Source: Bacteroidaceae bacterium (lineage in GTDB: Bacteria; Bacteroidota; Bacteroidia; Bacteroidales; Bacteroidaceae). From it: a DNA stretch of 54,990 bases. The stretch is taken from the NCBI GenBank assembly GCA_017541025.1, contig JAFXZY010000068.1, forward strand, positions 1-54,990. The letters run 5' to 3'. The notes under the pieces were generated by a model. It did no database searches, had not been told where the DNA came from, and saw nothing but the letters and a program-made list of their open reading frames with translations. How positions within the stretch are numbered: the first letter of the stretch is position 1; each line of letters begins with the position of its first letter. Positions 53,116 through 54,990 of this stretch are shown here, piece by piece. A program made the position numbers and the translations under genes.

Positions 53116-54990
53116 CTATTTTTTCGGTGTTTTTGAGAATATAGCTTTTATGCGGTTCATGTCGAACTTGGAGGTGCGGTCGTAGAAATAGACGCCGTTC
53201 TGCTCCTGCTCTACATCCGTGAGTTGCGTGAAGCAGTACCCCCAGACTTGGTCGGAGATATTCATCAGGGCATCGACCTGACCCTCCAGACGGGCATAGA
53301 ACTCCTCCAAGGAATGAGGCGGCTCGCCATAACCCCAGGAGGCGTTGCTGTTTCCTGTAGCCTTATCCTGACCCTTTACCCACTTGATGCCGCCAAACTC
53401 GTCCAAGATGTAAGGCATGGTGGGCTCGGTATAGAGCGGATAGTCGTAACGGTTGACATCGGTAGGACGGTTGAAGCCGGTATTGGTGCGATAGATATCT
53501 ATGGGGTCGTGCGGTGCCTGGAACCACTTGCCGTTGCTGTAGATAATCTCCTGCAGGCGCTTGGGGTCTTGCTCGTAGTTGTGGGTTGACCAGATGTCGG
53601 TCTTGACATGCGCACCGCCGCTGACATCGTGGAAGGGACGGGTGGGGTCGAGCTGCTTGGTAAGGTCGTACAGGTCGGAAACGAAGCGGGGGAACTGCAC
53701 GCGGTCGGGCCACCACTCTTCGTTCATGGGTGTCCAGATTACGATGCTGGGATGGTTGCGGTCGCGCACAATCTCCTCGGTCCACTCGGAGGTGAAGTTA
53801 CGTGCCACCTCGGGGTCGTTGGCATTCATACCCCACGAAGGAGCCTCGCCCCAAGTGATGTAACCCAGCTTGTCAGCCCAATAGTGGAAACGCTCTTCGA
53901 AGACCTTCTGGTGCAGGCGGGCACCGTTGAAGCCGGCAGCCATAGAAAGCTCGATATCGCGACGGAGCGCCTCGTCGGAGGGAGCCGTCCAGATACCGTC
54001 GGGATAGAAGCCCTGGTCGAGTACCAGACGCTGGTAGAAAGGCTCGTTGTTGAGATATGTCTTGTTGCCGCTGCAATGGAACTTGCGCATGCCGATATAA
54101 GAGGCTACCTTATCCACTACGTTACCCTGCGCATCGCGCACCTCGTAGGTGAGGTCGTAAAGGAAGGGACTCTCGGGGCTCCACAGCTTGGGTGCCTTGA
54201 CGGGCAGAATGAGTGTGGAGGCATCGGTGGCAACGGCGCTCTTGGTAGCTACCACCTTGGCACCGTCCTTGAGGGTTACGGTTATGGTGCCGCCGTCCTG
54301 AGCATAGAAGTGGGGGTGTACGATGACCTGCTTCTGGTCGATATCGGTAATGACCTGCGCATTCTTCAGTCCCTTGGCATCAACGGGTTCCATCCAAACG
54401 GTCTGCCAGATGCCTGTGGTACGGGTGTACATACATTCGAACTGACTCTGACGGACGTTCTGTTTGCCTGCGGGCTGCTTGGTGGTGCGGGTATCGGAGT
54501 AGGCATGAACGACAAGATCGTGTGCCTTGCCGTCCTTCAGGAAACGGGTGACATCGACGGCAAAGCCTGTGCTGCCGCCAAAGTGACGACCGGCCAGACG
54601 TCCGTCCACATATACCTCTGAGTTGTAATATACAGCCTGGAAGTTGAGCATGATGTTACGTCCTGCCCATCCTGCAGGCATCTGAATCTGACGGTGATAC
54701 CAGATATTGTTGATGAAGTCGGTATATTCTACACCCGAAAGCTTGCTCTCGGGGGCAAAGGGAACGGTAATCTTTCCGTCGAAGCCTTTGCTCTCGTAGA
54801 ACCGTCTTTCTACTCCGGAGCCGACAAAATCGAAGGTGTAGCTCCATTGACCGTTCAGGTTGACCCAGTCCTGACGCTCGAACTGGGGACGTGGATACTC
54901 TGGGCGAGGTTGTGCCCAAACTGCGCTTACTGCTGCGAAAAGCAGTAAGCCCACTGCTTTTCGAATTGAGAATTGAGAATTGAGAATTGA
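53116..54990 (-). CDS. GH2-family glycoside hydrolase, 5' end beyond the right edge
   Basis: An open frame of 624 residues to the edge; an internal GTG at 54,954 is not the start, since the frame continues through SILNSQFSIRKAVGLLLFAA, the same signal-peptide type as the GH92 neighbour. A few codons are outside the window. The mature protein starts after AVSAVWA. Domains: sugar-binding jelly roll (VNLNGQWSYTFDFVG, GVEYTDFINNIWYHRQIQMP), an immunoglobulin-like domain, and a TIM barrel with the acid/base Glu in VIWTPMNEEWWP and the nucleophile Glu in YILDEFGGIKWVKG. Members are beta-galactosidases, beta-mannosidases or beta-glucuronidases; the substrate is open. With the GH92 gene behind it, degradation of a mannose-containing glycan is likely. 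Confidence 0.9.
   Translation of the reverse strand, partial: SILNSQFSIRKAVGLLLFAAVSAVWAQPRPEYPRPQFERQDWVNLNGQWSYTFDFVGSGVERRFYESKGFDGKITVPFAPESKLSGVEYTDFINNIWYHRQIQMPAGWAGRNIMLNFQAVYYNSEVYVDGRLAGRHFGGSTGFAVDVTRFLKDGKAHDLVVHAYSDTRTTKQPAGKQNVRQSQFECMYTRTTGIWQTVWMEPVDAKGLKNAQVITDIDQKQVIVHPHFYAQDGGTITVTLKDGAKVVATKSAVATDASTLILPVKAPKLWSPESPFLYDLTYEVRDAQGNVVDKVASYIGMRKFHCSGNKTYLNNEPFYQRLVLDQGFYPDGIWTAPSDEALRRDIELSMAAGFNGARLHQKVFEERFHYWADKLGYITWGEAPSWGMNANDPEVARNFTSEWTEEIVRDRNHPSIVIWTPMNEEWWPDRVQFPRFVSDLYDLTKQLDPTRPFHDVSGGAHVKTDIWSTHNYEQDPKRLQEIIYSNGKWFQAPHDPIDIYRTNTGFNRPTDVNRYDYPLYTEPTMPYILDEFGGIKWVKGQDKATGNSNASWGYGEPPHSLEEFYARLEGQVDALMNISDQVWGYCFTQLTDVEQEQNGVYFYDRTSKFDMNRIKAIFSKTPKK
54936..54990. 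repeat. Hairpin and heptamer repeat in the 5' codons of the GH2 gene
   Basis: CGAAAAGCAGT/ACTGCTTTTCG hairpin (54936-54963) and at least three 7-bp units TTCTCAA running to the window edge. Confidence 0.85.

Noticed and set aside
53608-54621. 337-codon forward open frame
   Set aside because: It is antisense to the GH2 gene; it exists because of codon bias in that gene.
50899-54990. Complete polysaccharide utilisation locus
   Set aside because: No SusC/SusD pair or hybrid two-component regulator is in the window; only enzymes are seen.

Overview
The window looks like a chromosome segment of a gut or oral Bacteroidales bacterium, most likely Prevotella or a close relative (Segatella, Xylanibacter). 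The evidence is: promoters of the Bacteroidetes type (TTTG about 19-21 nt upstream of TAnnTTTG) with no Shine-Dalgarno sites; two surface proteins ending in a type IX secretion (T9SS) style tail; a glycine decarboxylase split into gcvPA and gcvPB; a two-subunit 2-oxoacid:ferredoxin oxidoreductase; and three GH92 mannosidase-family enzymes. No plasmid, phage, transposase or CRISPR locus is visible.

Layout. 1-1,617: a partial RhuM-family gene cut by the left edge, a frameshifted methyltransferase and repeat-rich DNA; this looks accessory or decaying. 1,618-10,665: a giant GLUG-repeat surface protein, divergent from a DUF4886-like secreted protein and a small conserved protein. 10,885-13,892: tRNA-Arg(CCT) and korAB. 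13,939-22,236: a reverse-strand block of envelope proteins (barrel-like protein, InlB-type repeat protein, OmpA, large coiled-coil lipoprotein). 22,463-23,935: tyrS and tRNA-Gln(TTG). 23,982-32,366: lipoate ligase, gcvT, gcvH, gcvPA, gcvPB, lpd, then a GH92 gene 3 nt behind lpd. 32,578-38,461: an ECF sigma factor, a membrane anti-sigma-like protein, a small secreted protein, an MG2-like large protein and a carboxypeptidase-regulatory-domain protein, in one tight forward operon. 38,483-45,025: a mannose operon (phosphomannose isomerase, ROK kinase, lipoprotein GH92, MFS transporter). 45,456-47,834: two TlpA-like thioredoxin lipoproteins. 48,264-49,397: an S41 peptidase between short tandem-repeat arrays. 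49,896-54,990: a lipoprotein, a third GH92 and a GH2 that runs off the right edge.

How the genes fit together. The 38-45 kb operon makes a full route: GH92 releases mannose, the MFS protein imports it, the ROK kinase phosphorylates it and the isomerase gives fructose 6-phosphate. The GH92/GH2 pair at the right edge probably attacks the same kind of host or yeast glycan, but no SusC/SusD pair is in view. The glycine-cleavage operon carries its own lipoate-attachment enzyme. The ECF operon looks like a self-contained envelope regulon.

The most unusual features are small-scale DNA structures: palindromic REP-like units inserted in frame in two sugar-metabolism genes and reaching into the 3' end of one; intergenic arrays with 21-22 bp or 32-33 bp periods; and a shared heptamer-plus-hairpin module inside the signal-peptide codons of two adjacent glycosidases. 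All identifications are from reading the sequence; no database search was run.
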